A stretch of DNA of 64,000 bases from Actinomyces bowdenii (GCF_017592395.1 NZ_JAGFOU010000002.1:62001-126000), one strand, 5' to 3'. Positions 41,314-50,989 are shown, counted from the first letter of the stretch. The notes: a model not told the origin generated them from the sequence alone. Made by a program: numbers and translations.

Positions 41314-42711
41314 ATGAGTACAGCACGCGCATCAGCCCTCACCAGTGCGCCCCAGGGCCGCACCGCCCCCGAGCAGATCGACAACCACCGTCTCACCGGT
41401 CACCAGAGATCACTCATCGGCATGGCCATCGTCGGCAATGTCTCGGAGTTCTTCGACCTGTTCCTCATCGGCTTCATCGTCAACATCCTCATGGAGACCC
41501 CCGGGTGGAGCCTGACCGGCTTCCACTCCGGCGTCATCCTGGCCGGGGCCGGCCTGGGCACCGTTATCGGCGCCATCGCCTGGGGCCGCCTGGCCGATAT
41601 CTTCGGCCGCAGGCACGCCTTCGTGGCCTGCATCATCGTCCTGGTCGCCTTCACCGCGATCTCCGCCCTGACCCCGGTCAACGGCTGGATCCTCCTGGCC
41701 GTCATGCGCACCGGGGTGGGCATCGGCGTGGGCGGCCTGAACATCACCTCGGTGCCCTTCGTCCAGGAGTTCGTCCCCGCCCGGCAGCGGGGCCTCCTGG
41801 CGGGGCTGACCAGCGTCTTCATCCCCGCGGGCATCTTCCTGGGCGGGGTGGTCACCAAGTACTTCGGGGACGCCCTGGGCTGGCGCGGCCTCATCGCCGT
41901 GGGCTGCATCCCCATCGTCCTGCTCGCCTGGGCGCGCATCATCCCCGAGTCCCCGCGCTTCCTCCAGGCCCAGGGGCGCGAGCAGGAGGCCAAGGAGGCC
42001 TACGCCTGGGCCATGGAGATCCCCGTGGAGCAGGTGGCCGATCTGCCCGAGATCAAGGAGACCGGCTCGGCCTCCTACCGGGTCATCTTCAGCCGCTACC
42101 CCCGTCAGCTCCTGGTGGTGGCACTGGGCTCCTTCTGCTTCATCATGGGCTCCTTCACCGTCCAGTCCTGGGGGCAGACCCTGCTGGGGCAATCCTTCGG
42201 CTTCCACGTGGGCACGGTTGCCACGCTGTTCATGCTCGTGTCCCTGGGAGACCTGCTCGGGCGCCTGGGATCGGCCTGGATCTCCGACCGGATCGGGCGG
42301 CGCTGGACGATGTTCGGCTGCGGGATGATCGGCGGCGTGGGGGCGCTCATCGCCGCCCTGTCCACCCGGATGGTCCACGGCGAGGACGTGGGCATGGCCG
42401 GCTACGTCTTCTTCGCCGGCATCCTCATCATCATGACCTTCGGGGACGGGGCCTTCGGCATCCTCAACGCCTTCGGGGGCGAGCAGTTCCCCACCGAGGC
42501 GCGCTCGACCGGCCTGGGACTGGGCTATGGGATCGGGGCGATGGCCAAGGTGGTGGGCCCCTACTTCGTGGGGGCGCTCATCGGCTCGGCCGAGCTCAGC
42601 GCCCAGGTGGTCTTCCTGCCCTTCCTCATCTTCGCGCTCCTGCTGTTCCTGGGCGGATTCATCTACCTCTTCGCCAAGGAGACCAAGGGGGCCTCACTGG
42701 AGGACATCTAG
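41314..42711 (+). CDS. MFS sugar/organic-acid transporter
   Basis: 465-residue, 12-helix major facilitator of the sugar-porter-like group. Loop 2-3 motif GRLADIFGRR, PESPRFLQAQGRE after TM6 and SDRIGRRW in the second half are typical; PTEARSTGLGLGYGIGAMAK is near the C-terminus. Last gene of the lactone operon, 124 bp after the kinase, with AGAGAGG upstream of the ATG at 41314. It probably imports the operon's substrate unphosphorylated. The gene ends just before element B copy 3. Confidence 0.92.
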   Translation: MSTARASALTSAPQGRTAPEQIDNHRLTGHQRSLIGMAIVGNVSEFFDLFLIGFIVNILMETPGWSLTGFHSGVILAGAGLGTVIGAIAWGRLADIFGRRHAFVACIIVLVAFTAISALTPVNGWILLAVMRTGVGIGVGGLNITSVPFVQEFVPARQRGLLAGLTSVFIPAGIFLGGVVTKYFGDALGWRGLIAVGCIPIVLLAWARIIPESPRFLQAQGREQEAKEAYAWAMEIPVEQVADLPEIKETGSASYRVIFSRYPRQLLVVALGSFCFIMGSFTVQSWGQTLLGQSFGFHVGTVATLFMLVSLGDLLGRLGSAWISDRIGRRWTMFGCGMIGGVGALIAALSTRMVHGEDVGMAGYVFFAGILIIMTFGDGAFGILNAFGGEQFPTEARSTGLGLGYGIGAMAKVVGPYFVGALIGSAELSAQVVFLPFLIFALLLFLGGFIYLFAKETKGASLEDI

Positions 42712-42726
42712 GGCCGAGGCACGGCT

Positions 42727-42795
42727 GCGTCACTTCGCGGCAAGGGCGTCACGCAGCGAATGGGCGGCACCTGCAGGTGCCGCCCATTCGCTGCG
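42727..42795. repeat. Dispersed repeat element B, copy 3
   Basis: Left flank GCGTCACTTCGCGGCAAGGG is shared with copy 2. It is followed by a 44-bp perfect palindrome (42752-42795) whose half reads CGCAGCGAATGGGCGGCACC and then TG at the centre. It lies between the convergent ends of the MFS gene and the 4-epimerase gene and probably terminates both. Confidence 0.75.
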
Positions 42796-42829
42796 CCGGC
42801 GCGCCCCGGCCGAGGGCCCACGGCCCCGC

Positions 42830-43606
42830 CTACTGGCCCCTCTGGCCGTAGACGTGCTGGTAGCGCTCGTTGAGGCTGTCGATCTGCGCCTGGTCGATGG
42901 GCACCGGCTCCCCGCCCTGCCGGGCGATGTGCACGGTGCGGGCCACCTCCTCGCACATGGCCGCGGCCTTGACCGCTGCCCGGGCGTCGCGGCCGATGGT
43001 GAAGGGGCCGTGGTTGGCCATGAGCACGGCGGGGGAGCGCGAGCCCGACAGGGTCTCGACGATGCCCCGGCCGATGGAGTCGTCACCGATGAGGGCGAAG
43101 GGTCCCACGGGGATATCCCCGCCGAACTCGTCGGCCATCATGGTCAGCACGCAGGGGATGGGCTCACGGCGGGCGGCCCAGGCGGTGGCGTAGGTCGAGT
43201 GCGTGTGGACCACGCCGCCGACCTCCTCCATATGCCGGTAGACGTAGGCGTGGGCGGCGGTGTCCGAGGAGGGGGCCAGGGAGGCAGGCGTGCCGTCCTC
43301 GATCTTGTCGCCCTGGAGGGTGCACACCACCATGGTGCTGGGGCTCAACTCGTCGTAGGAGACCCCGGAGGGCTTGATGACGAACAGCCCCGGGCCCTGG
43401 CCCCGGCCCAGGGGCACGCGCTCGGAGACATTGCCCGCCGTCCAGACCACCAGGCCCCAGCGCGGCAGCTCGGCGTGCAGCGCCGCAACGCGCTCGCGGG
43501 TGGCGGCCACCGCGGCCTGGACCTCCTCATCGAGCTCGGACAGGACGATCCTGCGGTCCTCCTCGTGGTCATTGCCGTTCTCGTTCTCGGGATGACTGCC
43601 TCCCAC
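42830..43606 (-). CDS. L-ribulose-5-phosphate 4-epimerase (UlaF/AraD-like)
   Basis: Class II aldolase-fold epimerase that turns L-ribulose 5-phosphate into D-xylulose 5-phosphate. Zinc ligands lie in VVHTHSTYATAWA (His-x-His) and MANHGPFTIG (His); the phosphate loop is TAGNVSER and the substrate segment is KPSGVSYDEL. 258 residues. The GTG at 43606 is chosen for GAAGGAG about 7 nt upstream; an earlier GTG at 43612 is possible. Convergent with the lactone operon and completing its pathway; transketolase downstream uses the product. Confidence 0.92.
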   Translation of the reverse strand: MGGSHPENENGNDHEEDRRIVLSELDEEVQAAVAATRERVAALHAELPRWGLVVWTAGNVSERVPLGRGQGPGLFVIKPSGVSYDELSPSTMVVCTLQGDKIEDGTPASLAPSSDTAAHAYVYRHMEEVGGVVHTHSTYATAWAARREPIPCVLTMMADEFGGDIPVGPFALIGDDSIGRGIVETLSGSRSPAVLMANHGPFTIGRDARAAVKAAAMCEEVARTVHIARQGGEPVPIDQAQIDSLNERYQHVYGQRGQ

Positions 43607-43937
43607 TGGCACTCCTTCGTCGTGGGTCCGCCTCGCGTCAATCACGCAAGGCCCGTCGAGGCCCTACCAGGGCCCTGCTCCGGGCCGCAGAGGGCAGTCG
43701 TGCCGCCCGCCGCCCTGGTGGGGATTCTATGAGGCGGGCGGCGGCCCGCGGCAGTCGCCGTTGAACGGGTGTGCGGGCAGGGTCATGAGGAGCAGCGGTG
43801 CTCAGGTCACGAGGGGCTGAGGGGCGGCAGAGATGCGGTGGAGGGCTCGGTGGGGAGCAGGAAGGTGCGACGAATGCGCACATCTGTGCGTTGGGAGTGC
43901 TCCCTGGAGGCGCTGGTGCCGAGTGCCCGCATCTGGA

Positions 43938-44000
43938 ATGCGAGTTCGGGGTGCAGAATGCGAGTGCAGGGTCATCGCATTCTGCACCCCGAACTCGCAT
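43938..44000. terminator. Perfect 26-bp hairpin after the Tyr/Gly-rich gene
   Basis: Arms begin ATGCGAGTTCGGGGTGCAGA and pair perfectly over 26 bp (43938-43963 with 43975-44000) around an 11-nt loop. It lies 27 bp beyond the stop of the minus-strand gene at 44027. Partial direct repeats (GAATGCGAGT twice) are embedded. Terminator or regulatory hairpin. The rest of 43607-43937 shows no gene I can support. Confidence 0.6.
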
Positions 44001-44026
44001 CGTGCGCGGGGGGCGACGCCCGCGGC

Positions 44027-44470
44027 CTATGGCTGCTGGCCGTAGCCCGGTCCGCCCTGGCCGTAGCCCGGTCCGCCCTGGCCGTAGCTCGTTGGCGGCT
44101 GGCCGTGGGTCTGGGCCGGCTGTCCGTAGCCGGTCCCGGCGCTGCTCTGGCCGTAAGCGGCTGCCGGGCCATAGCCGGCTTGAGGCGAGGGTCCGCCCTG
44201 GGGCAGGGGCGAGCCCATCTGGGAGGCGGACCGGGCCTCCTTCTGGCGCTGCATGCCCTCCGTATAGCGCACGCCGAAGACCAGCAGAGCACCGAGGCCC
44301 ACAAGGAGGAGGCGGGTGAGGCCCCGGCCGGCTCCACCGTCGTACACAGTGGAGAAGACGAGCACGGCGACGACGGTCCACAGGACCACGGCACCGGCCA
44401 CCATGGGCCAGAAGATTCTCGACTTGGGCGTCTTCCACGGGGACTGCTTGGCGTGGGGCTGCTCGGACAA
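44027..44470 (-). CDS. Two-helix membrane protein with Tyr/Gly/Pro-rich tail 2
   Basis: 147 residues, unrecognised. Two helices (IFWPMVAGAVVLWTVVAVLV, about 18-37, and LTRLLLVGLGALLVFGVRY, about 51-69) are followed by a disordered tail with many Tyr-Gly-Gln repeats (AGYGPAAAYGQ, GTGYGQPAQ, GPGYGQGGPGYGQ). The TTG start at 44470 is preferred because GGGAG lies upstream and TAAACT at about 44508 could be its -10; GTG 44518 is the alternative. Same design as the protein at 35472-36044. Envelope-associated role is a guess. Confidence 0.55.
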   Translation of the reverse strand: MSEQPHAKQSPWKTPKSRIFWPMVAGAVVLWTVVAVLVFSTVYDGGAGRGLTRLLLVGLGALLVFGVRYTEGMQRQKEARSASQMGSPLPQGGPSPQAGYGPAAAYGQSSAGTGYGQPAQTHGQPPTSYGQGGPGYGQGGPGYGQQP

Positions 44471-44518
44471 CGGACATCTCCCATCGGGCGGCGGGGCGGT
44501 CCCCACGAGTTTAAACAC

Positions 44519-44556
44519 GGCTGTGGGGCCCGCGTCCAGTAGCGGGCCCCACAGCC
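44519..44556 (-). terminator. Terminator hairpin after transketolase
   Basis: GGCTGTGGGGCCCGC and GCGGGCCCCACAGCC form a perfect 15-bp stem with an 8-nt loop, 32 bp beyond the transketolase stop. Confidence 0.7.
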
Positions 44557-44587
44557 GTAGGAGCGGGCGCCGGGGCCCGCGCCAGGA

Positions 44588-46678
44588 TCAGGAGCGGCGG
44601 CGCTCCAGGGCGCGGCCCGCCACCGCCGCGACATTCTCCCCGGTGAAGCCGTACTCCTCGAAGAGCCGCGCAGCGGGGGCCGAGGCGCCGAAGTGGTCGA
44701 TGGAGACCACGGCGCCGGCCTCGCCCACGATCTCGCGCCACCCCATGGCGATGCCCGCCTCCACTGAGACCCGCACGGCGTCGGCGGGCAGGACGGCGGC
44801 GCGGTAGTCCTCATCCTGCTCGGCGAACCACTCCAGGCAGGGGGCCGAGACCACGCGGGTGGGCGTGCCCTGGGCCTGGAGGATCTCCCGCGCCGCCACG
44901 GCCACGGAGACCTCCGAGCCGGTGGCGATGAGCACGAGCTCGGGGGCGGCCGGGGCGCCGGCGGCGTCAGCCGCCTCCACGAGGATGTAGGCCCCCCGGC
45001 GCACGCCCTCGGCGGCGGCCTGCGGCGAGGCGTGCACCGTCAGGTTCTGGCGCGAGAGGACCAGGCCCGCCGGCTCGCGATGGCGGCGCAGGACCTCCGC
45101 CCAGGCGGCGGCCGTCTCGTTGGCGTCCCCGGGGCGGACCACCGCCAGGCCCGGGATGGCCCGCAGCGCGGCCAGGTGCTCGATGGGCTGGTGGGTGGGG
45201 CCGTCCTCACCCACACCGATGGAGTCGTGGGTCCACACGAAGATGGAGCCCACCCTCATGAGGGCGGCCAGGCGCACCGCCGGGCGCATGTAGTCGGAGA
45301 AGACCATGAAGGTCCCCCCGTAGGCGCGGGTCAATCCATCCAGGGCGATCCCGTTGAGGATGGAGCCCATGGCGTGCTCGCGCACCCCGAAGTGGATGGT
45401 GCGCCCGTAGGGGCCGCCGCCATGGCTCGCGGCGAGCGAGGAGGGCAGGAAGGAGGACTCACCGGCCATGGTCGTGTTGTTGGATCCGGCCAGATCGGCC
45501 GAGCCGCCCCACAGCTCGGGCATCACGGGGGCCAGGGCGCTCAGCGTCTTGCCGGAGGCCGAGCGCGTGGCCAGGGACTCCCCGGGCTCCCAGCTCGGCA
45601 GCGCCTCCTCCAGGCCCGCGGGCAGCTCCCCGGCCCGCAGCCGCTCCAGCAGGGCCGCGCCCTGGGGGCTGGCCTGCCGCCAGGCCTCGAAACGGGCATC
45701 CCAGTCGCGGCGGGCCTCGGCGGCCCGCGCCGCCGCCTGCCCGCGGGTGTGGGCCAGGACCTCCTCGGGCAGCTGGAAGGCCTGCTCCTCGTCCAGGCCG
45801 AGCGCGCGCTTGAGCCCGGCGACCTCCTGGGCGCCGAGCTTGGCGCCGTGGGAGGACTCCTGGCCCTGCTTGGTGGGGGAGGGCCAGGCGATGATCGTGC
45901 GCAGGCGGATGAGGCTGGGGCGCGCGGTCTCGGCACGGGCCGCCTCCAGGGCGGCGTGCAGCGCCTCGTAGTCCTCGTGGTACTCGCCCCCGGCGCGCCA
46001 GTCGACGTCGAGCACCTGCCAGCCGTAGGCCTCGAAGCGGGCCGAGGGGTCCTCGGTGAAGGCGATGTCGGTGTCGCCCTCGATGGAGATGTCGTTGTCG
46101 TCGTAGATGGCGATGAGGTTGCCCAGCTCCTGGGTCCCGGCCAGGGAGGCGGCCTCGGCGGCCACGCCCTCCTGCATGCAGCCGTCGCCGACGATGGCGT
46201 AGACGTGGTGGTCGAAGACCGACTCCCCCGCGGGCGCCCCGGCGTCGAGCATCCCGTGCTCGCGGCGGGAGGCCATGGCCATGCCCACGGCGGTGGCCAG
46301 GCCCGCTCCCAGCGGCCCGGTGGTGGTCTCCACCCCGGCGGTGTGGCCGAACTCGGGGTGCCCGGGGGTCAGCGAGCCCCACTGGCGCAGCTGGCGCAGG
46401 TCCTCGACCTCCAGGCCGTAGCCGGCCAGTGCCAGCTGGATGTACTGCAGGAGGGAGGCGTGCCCGATGGACAGCACGAAGCGGTCGCGGCCCAGCCAGG
46501 CGGGGTCGGAGGGGTCCACGCGCATCTCGCGCTGGTAGAGAAGGTAGGCCACTCCCGCCAGGGAGATCGGGGTGCCGGGATGCCCGGAGCCGGCCTTCTC
46601 GACGGCGTCGGCGGCCAGTGCCTTGGAGATGGCGATGGCGCGGTGGTCGAGATCGGTCAGTAGCGGCTCAGCGGTCAT
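44588..46678 (-). CDS. tkt: Transketolase
   Basis: Thiamine-diphosphate enzyme of the non-oxidative pentose phosphate pathway, 696 residues. ADAVEKAGSGHPGTPISLA opens the N-terminal domain, GDGCMQEGVAAEA (about 162-174) is the TPP/Mg motif, and THDSIGVGEDGPTHQPIEHL (about 480-499) is the pyrimidine-domain substrate loop with catalytic His. ATG at 46678 follows AAGGAGCC. In the context of the adjacent lactone/ulaF cluster it would consume the D-xylulose 5-phosphate made there, though it is also a housekeeping gene. Confidence 0.95.
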   Translation of the reverse strand: MTAEPLLTDLDHRAIAISKALAADAVEKAGSGHPGTPISLAGVAYLLYQREMRVDPSDPAWLGRDRFVLSIGHASLLQYIQLALAGYGLEVEDLRQLRQWGSLTPGHPEFGHTAGVETTTGPLGAGLATAVGMAMASRREHGMLDAGAPAGESVFDHHVYAIVGDGCMQEGVAAEAASLAGTQELGNLIAIYDDNDISIEGDTDIAFTEDPSARFEAYGWQVLDVDWRAGGEYHEDYEALHAALEAARAETARPSLIRLRTIIAWPSPTKQGQESSHGAKLGAQEVAGLKRALGLDEEQAFQLPEEVLAHTRGQAAARAAEARRDWDARFEAWRQASPQGAALLERLRAGELPAGLEEALPSWEPGESLATRSASGKTLSALAPVMPELWGGSADLAGSNNTTMAGESSFLPSSLAASHGGGPYGRTIHFGVREHAMGSILNGIALDGLTRAYGGTFMVFSDYMRPAVRLAALMRVGSIFVWTHDSIGVGEDGPTHQPIEHLAALRAIPGLAVVRPGDANETAAAWAEVLRRHREPAGLVLSRQNLTVHASPQAAAEGVRRGAYILVEAADAAGAPAAPELVLIATGSEVSVAVAAREILQAQGTPTRVVSAPCLEWFAEQDEDYRAAVLPADAVRVSVEAGIAMGWREIVGEAGAVVSIDHFGASAPAARLFEEYGFTGENVAAVAGRALERRRS

Positions 46679-46832
46679 ACGGGCTCCTTGAAGCGGTGTC
46701 GGGGCCCGCGGCGGCAGGCCTGGATGATTCATCCTGCCCCGCGTCGCCGGCCGGGGCAACCATGCGCGCTCGTGGCGGAACGGCCCGTCGCGGGGAATAG
46801 GGAGCAGGCTCCGGCCCGCCGATCCCCGAACA

Positions 46833-46900
46833 TTCGACAATTTGCATGAGATCGGCCTTCTCCAGCGCCGGAAAAGGCCGATCTCATGCAAATTGTCGAA
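46833..46900. repeat. Dispersed palindrome element A, copy 3
   Basis: 68-bp palindrome with the same outer arms as copies 1 and 2 (TTCGACAATTTGCATGAGAT). The inner stem differs by one base from copy 2. It lies 12 bp past the stop of the flotillin gene and about 155 bp before transketolase. Confidence 0.88.
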
Positions 46901-46912
46901 GAGTGGGGAGGG

Positions 46913-48340
46913 TCAGGGCGCTGAGGGCCGGTCCCCGCCCTCTCCGCCGTCGCCGCCGTCCTGGGGCAGGAGGTGGCCCACCATGTCGGTCAGGCCCGTG
47001 CCCACCAGGCTGCGCAGCACGGCGTCGAGCTGGTCGACATTGCCGGCCACGGCCCTGGGCAGGGCGGAGGCGCCCTCGGTGGAGATGATCGACATGTCGC
47101 GGACGTTGCCCAGGGGCTCGCTCAGGGCCCGGGCGATCTCGGGCGCCTTGTCCAGCAGCATCTGGCGCGTGGCCGCCTCGCCGTACTTGGCCAGGGCATC
47201 GGCCTTGTCGCTCATCGCCTTGGCCTCGGCCTCACCGGCGGCGCGGATGGTCTCGGCCTCGGCCTGGCCCCGGGCGGCGATCGCCTCGGCCTCGGCGCGG
47301 GCGCGCGCGGCGGTCGCCCTGGCCTCGGCCTCGGCGCGGGCCACGGTGGCCTGCGCCTGGGCCTCGGCATCCAGCCGGGTGCGCTCGGCCTCGGCCTCGG
47401 CGCGCAGGAGGGCCTCGGTCTTGGAGGCCTGGGCCTCCTGCTCGCGCTGGTAGCGCGCGGCGTCGGCCGGCTTGCGCACCGAGGAGTCCAGTTCGCGCTC
47501 GGTCAGGGCGGCCTTGGCCTCGGCGGCCTCCTGCTCGATGACGGCGATCTCCCGCTCCTTGGCGGCGCGGGCCAGGGGGCCGGCGGAGTCGGCATCGGCC
47601 TGGGCCTTATCGGTCTCGGCCTTGAGCTGGGCGGCGCGCAGGGCCAGGTCCCTCTCGCGCTCGGCGATGAGCTGGCGGGAGGTGACCTCGGCGTCGCGGG
47701 CCTCGCGCTCGGCCTGGGCCCGGGCGATGCGGGCGTCCTTCTCCACGCGCTGCTGCTCGGGCACGCCCAGGGACTCGATGTACCCGCCGGCGTCGGTGAT
47801 CTCGGAGACCTGGAGCATGTCGATCTCCAGGCCCATGTTGGCCAGGACCGACTTGGCGTCGTCGAAGACGTTCTTCTGCAGGGCATCGCGGTCGGAGATG
47901 AGGTCGGTGACCGTCATGTGGCCGATGATGGAGCGCAGCGAGCCGATGAGGGCCTCACGGGCCGAGTCGGCGATGGCCTGATCGGTGTTGGGCTTGCCCA
48001 GGAAGCGCTTGGCGGCGGCCCGCACCTGCTCGTCGGAGTCACCGACCTTGACGGCCGCCACGGCCGAGACATTGACGTTGATCTTGTTCTCGTCCTCGGC
48101 GGTGACCTTGAATCCGATGGTGGTCTGGGTGAAGGGCAGGTACTGGATGGACTGGATGATGGGCAGGACGAAATCGCGCCCGCCGGGGTGGATGATCTTG
48201 ACCGCGCCCCGGTTGGATCCGGAGATGAGCCCGGTGAGGTTGGAGGGAACGACGACGACCCGCGTGAGCATGTAGGCGCCCAGGAGCAGGACGATGATGA
48301 TGAGGGCTGCGATCGGCAGCACCACGGAGGAGTCGAGCAC
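46913..48340 (-). CDS. Flotillin-like SPFH protein
   Basis: 475 residues. An N-terminal membrane helix (VLPIAALIIIVLLLGAYMLT, about 7-26) is followed by an SPFH/band-7 domain to about residue 190 (VLANMGLEIDMLQVSEITD). A long Glu/Ala/Arg coiled coil comes next (about 200-395, many AEAEA repeats), then a C-terminal segment (AVLRSLVGTGLTDMVGHLL). This matches FloT/YuaG, the scaffold of functional membrane microdomains. An NfeD-like gene precedes it by about 100 bp, the standard YuaF-YuaG pairing. Element A follows. Confidence 0.92.
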   Translation of the reverse strand: MLDSSVVLPIAALIIIVLLLGAYMLTRVVVVPSNLTGLISGSNRGAVKIIHPGGRDFVLPIIQSIQYLPFTQTTIGFKVTAEDENKINVNVSAVAAVKVGDSDEQVRAAAKRFLGKPNTDQAIADSAREALIGSLRSIIGHMTVTDLISDRDALQKNVFDDAKSVLANMGLEIDMLQVSEITDAGGYIESLGVPEQQRVEKDARIARAQAEREARDAEVTSRQLIAERERDLALRAAQLKAETDKAQADADSAGPLARAAKEREIAVIEQEAAEAKAALTERELDSSVRKPADAARYQREQEAQASKTEALLRAEAEAERTRLDAEAQAQATVARAEAEARATAARARAEAEAIAARGQAEAETIRAAGEAEAKAMSDKADALAKYGEAATRQMLLDKAPEIARALSEPLGNVRDMSIISTEGASALPRAVAGNVDQLDAVLRSLVGTGLTDMVGHLLPQDGGDGGEGGDRPSAP

Positions 48341-48442
48341 GGCTGGCTGTTCCTTTCGATGAGGGGATGGGGACTGAAAGTGGGAACGGTGCGGGGAGAC
48401 TGCGGGGGCGCGGGGCTGGGACGGTGGGAGGTGCTGGGCGGC

Positions 48443-48940
48443 TCAGTCCTGCGACCAGGGGGTGATGAGGAGGGCGTCGTCCTGGTAGATGTCCAGGACC
48501 CAGGCGCTCTGGCCGGCGCTCAGCGGCTCGGGGGAGCGCGCCGCCAGCGTCAACTGGTGGCCGCGCGCCAGGGCCCGGACCTCGCCGGTGCCCTCCTTCC
48601 ACCACAGGACGCTGACCTCCTGACCGACCAGCTCGGCGGCCGACGGCGGTGCGGCGTCCAGGGGCATGGAGCGCCGGAGCCGGGACCAGGCCCAGCGCGC
48701 GGCCCCGCCGGCGGCCAGGGCCAGGGCTGCGGGGGCGCCCCATAGCACGACGGCGGGGGCCCCGGGGCCCCCGCCCGCGGCGGCCTCCACGCCCATGCCC
48801 ACGGCCCCGAAGACCGCCAGGGCGACGGCCAGGACCGGCAGCGCGCCGTCGGGCAGGAGCTCGTCCAGGGGTCCGTCCAGGAGGATCCCCAGCAGCAGGA
48901 CGGCGCAGCCGATGAGGGTGCACCAGGCGAAGATGCTCAC
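48443..48940 (-). CDS. NfeD-like membrane protein
   Basis: 165 residues with two or three N-terminal hydrophobic segments (WCTLIGCAVLLLGILLDG, ALPVLAVALAVFGAVGMGVE, APAALALAAGG) and a C-terminal OB-type domain (LVGQEVSVLWWKEGTGEVRA, LDIYQDDALLITPW). That is the layout of short NfeD proteins (YuaF-like) that accompany flotillins. The GTG at 48940 follows AAGGACG. Same strand and directly upstream of the flotillin gene, so an operon is likely. Confidence 0.8.
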   Translation of the reverse strand: MSIFAWCTLIGCAVLLLGILLDGPLDELLPDGALPVLAVALAVFGAVGMGVEAAAGGGPGAPAVVLWGAPAALALAAGGAARWAWSRLRRSMPLDAAPPSAAELVGQEVSVLWWKEGTGEVRALARGHQLTLAARSPEPLSAGQSAWVLDIYQDDALLITPWSQD

Positions 48941-49064
48941 GGGTCCGTCCTTCTGCGGTGGCCCGGGCGGCCCCGCAGACGGGATTGTGCCACGCCCGGC
49001 CCGGGGCGGGGCGCCGGGCCTGCGGGGAGGACTCCCCGGTTCGGCGGTCCCGGCCCGGGCCGTG

Positions 49065-49736
49065 TCAGCCCAGGTCGAAGTGGGCGGGGTCCTGGCCCGC
49101 GTTGCGCAGGACGTCGGACAGGGGGCTGATGAGGGCCAGGCGGAAAGCGGGATCCATGCTCCCGGCACTGATGGAGCCCCAGATCTGCTCGGCGCTCAGG
49201 GGCGCGCTGGTGGGGTCCAGGTCCCGGCGCATGGCGGCCACCAGATCGGACTCCAGGCGGGCGTAGGCCATGGTGTAGGAGTCGGGCCATACGGCCTGGG
49301 GCCGCCGCGAGCGCAGGATGGTGAAGTTGCGCAGGGCGCGCTGGACCTCGTGGGAGGCCCACAGCATCGACTCCACCCGCAGGTGGTTGAGCGCCTCGTC
49401 GGCCGAGCCGATGACCGGCACGTGCCCGGGGCGCATGAGGTGGCGGTTCTCCTGGGCCGCCTGGTGGAGGAAGGCCCGGTAGAGCCGGGTCTTGTCAGCC
49501 ATGACCCGCTCCTCCGAGGCGGTCCGCAACTGCTTGAGGGCGCGCTGCTCGCCGGCCTGGGCGCTGTGCGCCGCCGACTGCACCCGGCGCAGGCGCTCGA
49601 TGCTCGCCCGGGAGATCCTGGAGGCCTCCCTGGCGGCGATCTCGGCCCGTGCCGCACTGCGGCCGGCCACGATGATGGCCACCAGGGCGATCGCCAGGCT
49701 CAGTCCGATCGCCGGTGCCACGACAAGCAGGTCCAT
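49065..49736 (-). CDS. Membrane-anchored protein of unknown function
   Basis: 223 residues, not recognised. One N-terminal helix (LLVVAPAIGLSLAIALVAII, about 3-22) is followed by an Arg/Ala/Glu-rich helical stretch (about 25-75) likely to form a coiled coil, and a soluble C-terminal half with HLRVESMLWASHEVQRALRN. Resembles small N-anchored cytoplasmic proteins. The ATG at 49736 has CAGGAT 6 nt upstream and no ribosome binding site. It lies upstream of the NfeD-flotillin pair on the same strand and may belong to it. Confidence 0.6.
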   Translation of the reverse strand: MDLLVVAPAIGLSLAIALVAIIVAGRSAARAEIAAREASRISRASIERLRRVQSAAHSAQAGEQRALKQLRTASEERVMADKTRLYRAFLHQAAQENRHLMRPGHVPVIGSADEALNHLRVESMLWASHEVQRALRNFTILRSRRPQAVWPDSYTMAYARLESDLVAAMRRDLDPTSAPLSAEQIWGSISAGSMDPAFRLALISPLSDVLRNAGQDPAHFDLG

Positions 49737-49742
49737 GGGCCC

Positions 49743-49748
49743 ATCCTG
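49743..49748 (-). promoter_or_regulatory. -10 hexamer for the gene at 49736
   Basis: CAGGAT on the minus strand lies 6 nt before the ATG, as in front of argA. Confidence 0.35.
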
Positions 49749-49968
49749 CCTGGCTCGGGGCCCCGGGGCATACCATCTCAGGCGCGAATGGGCCCCGATT
49801 CAGACACGGATTCCGAAAGCAGAAGAATCTGAGGGAATCCTGAAGCAGTCCTGAATCATCTCGGGGCCGGGGCAGGGCCGTGCTGCCCGCGGATTCTCGG
49901 GGCCTTTGCGCCTGCCGTGGCTCGCGGATCGCCGTCACGCCCCTGTGGCGGGCGCCGCCCCGGGCCGG

Positions 49969-49974
49969 TAGCGT
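49969..49974 (+). promoter_or_regulatory. -10 hexamer for leaderless dhaK
   Basis: TAGCGT lies exactly 7 nt before the dhaK ATG and no ribosome binding site is present. Confidence 0.55.
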
Positions 49975-49981
49975 CGTCCCC

Positions 49982-50985
<1,004 letters not shown>

Positions 50986-50989
<4 letters not shown>

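Noticed and set aside
43769-44542. Plus-strand open frame across the 44-kb intergenic region
   Set aside because: It reads through the 26-bp hairpin and opposite the Tyr/Gly-rich gene, with repetitive Ala/Val/Arg composition and no start signal.
46973-48745. 590-codon plus-strand frame of Gly/Leu repeats
   Set aside because: It is the complement of the Glu/Ala coiled coil of the flotillin gene and has no independent support.
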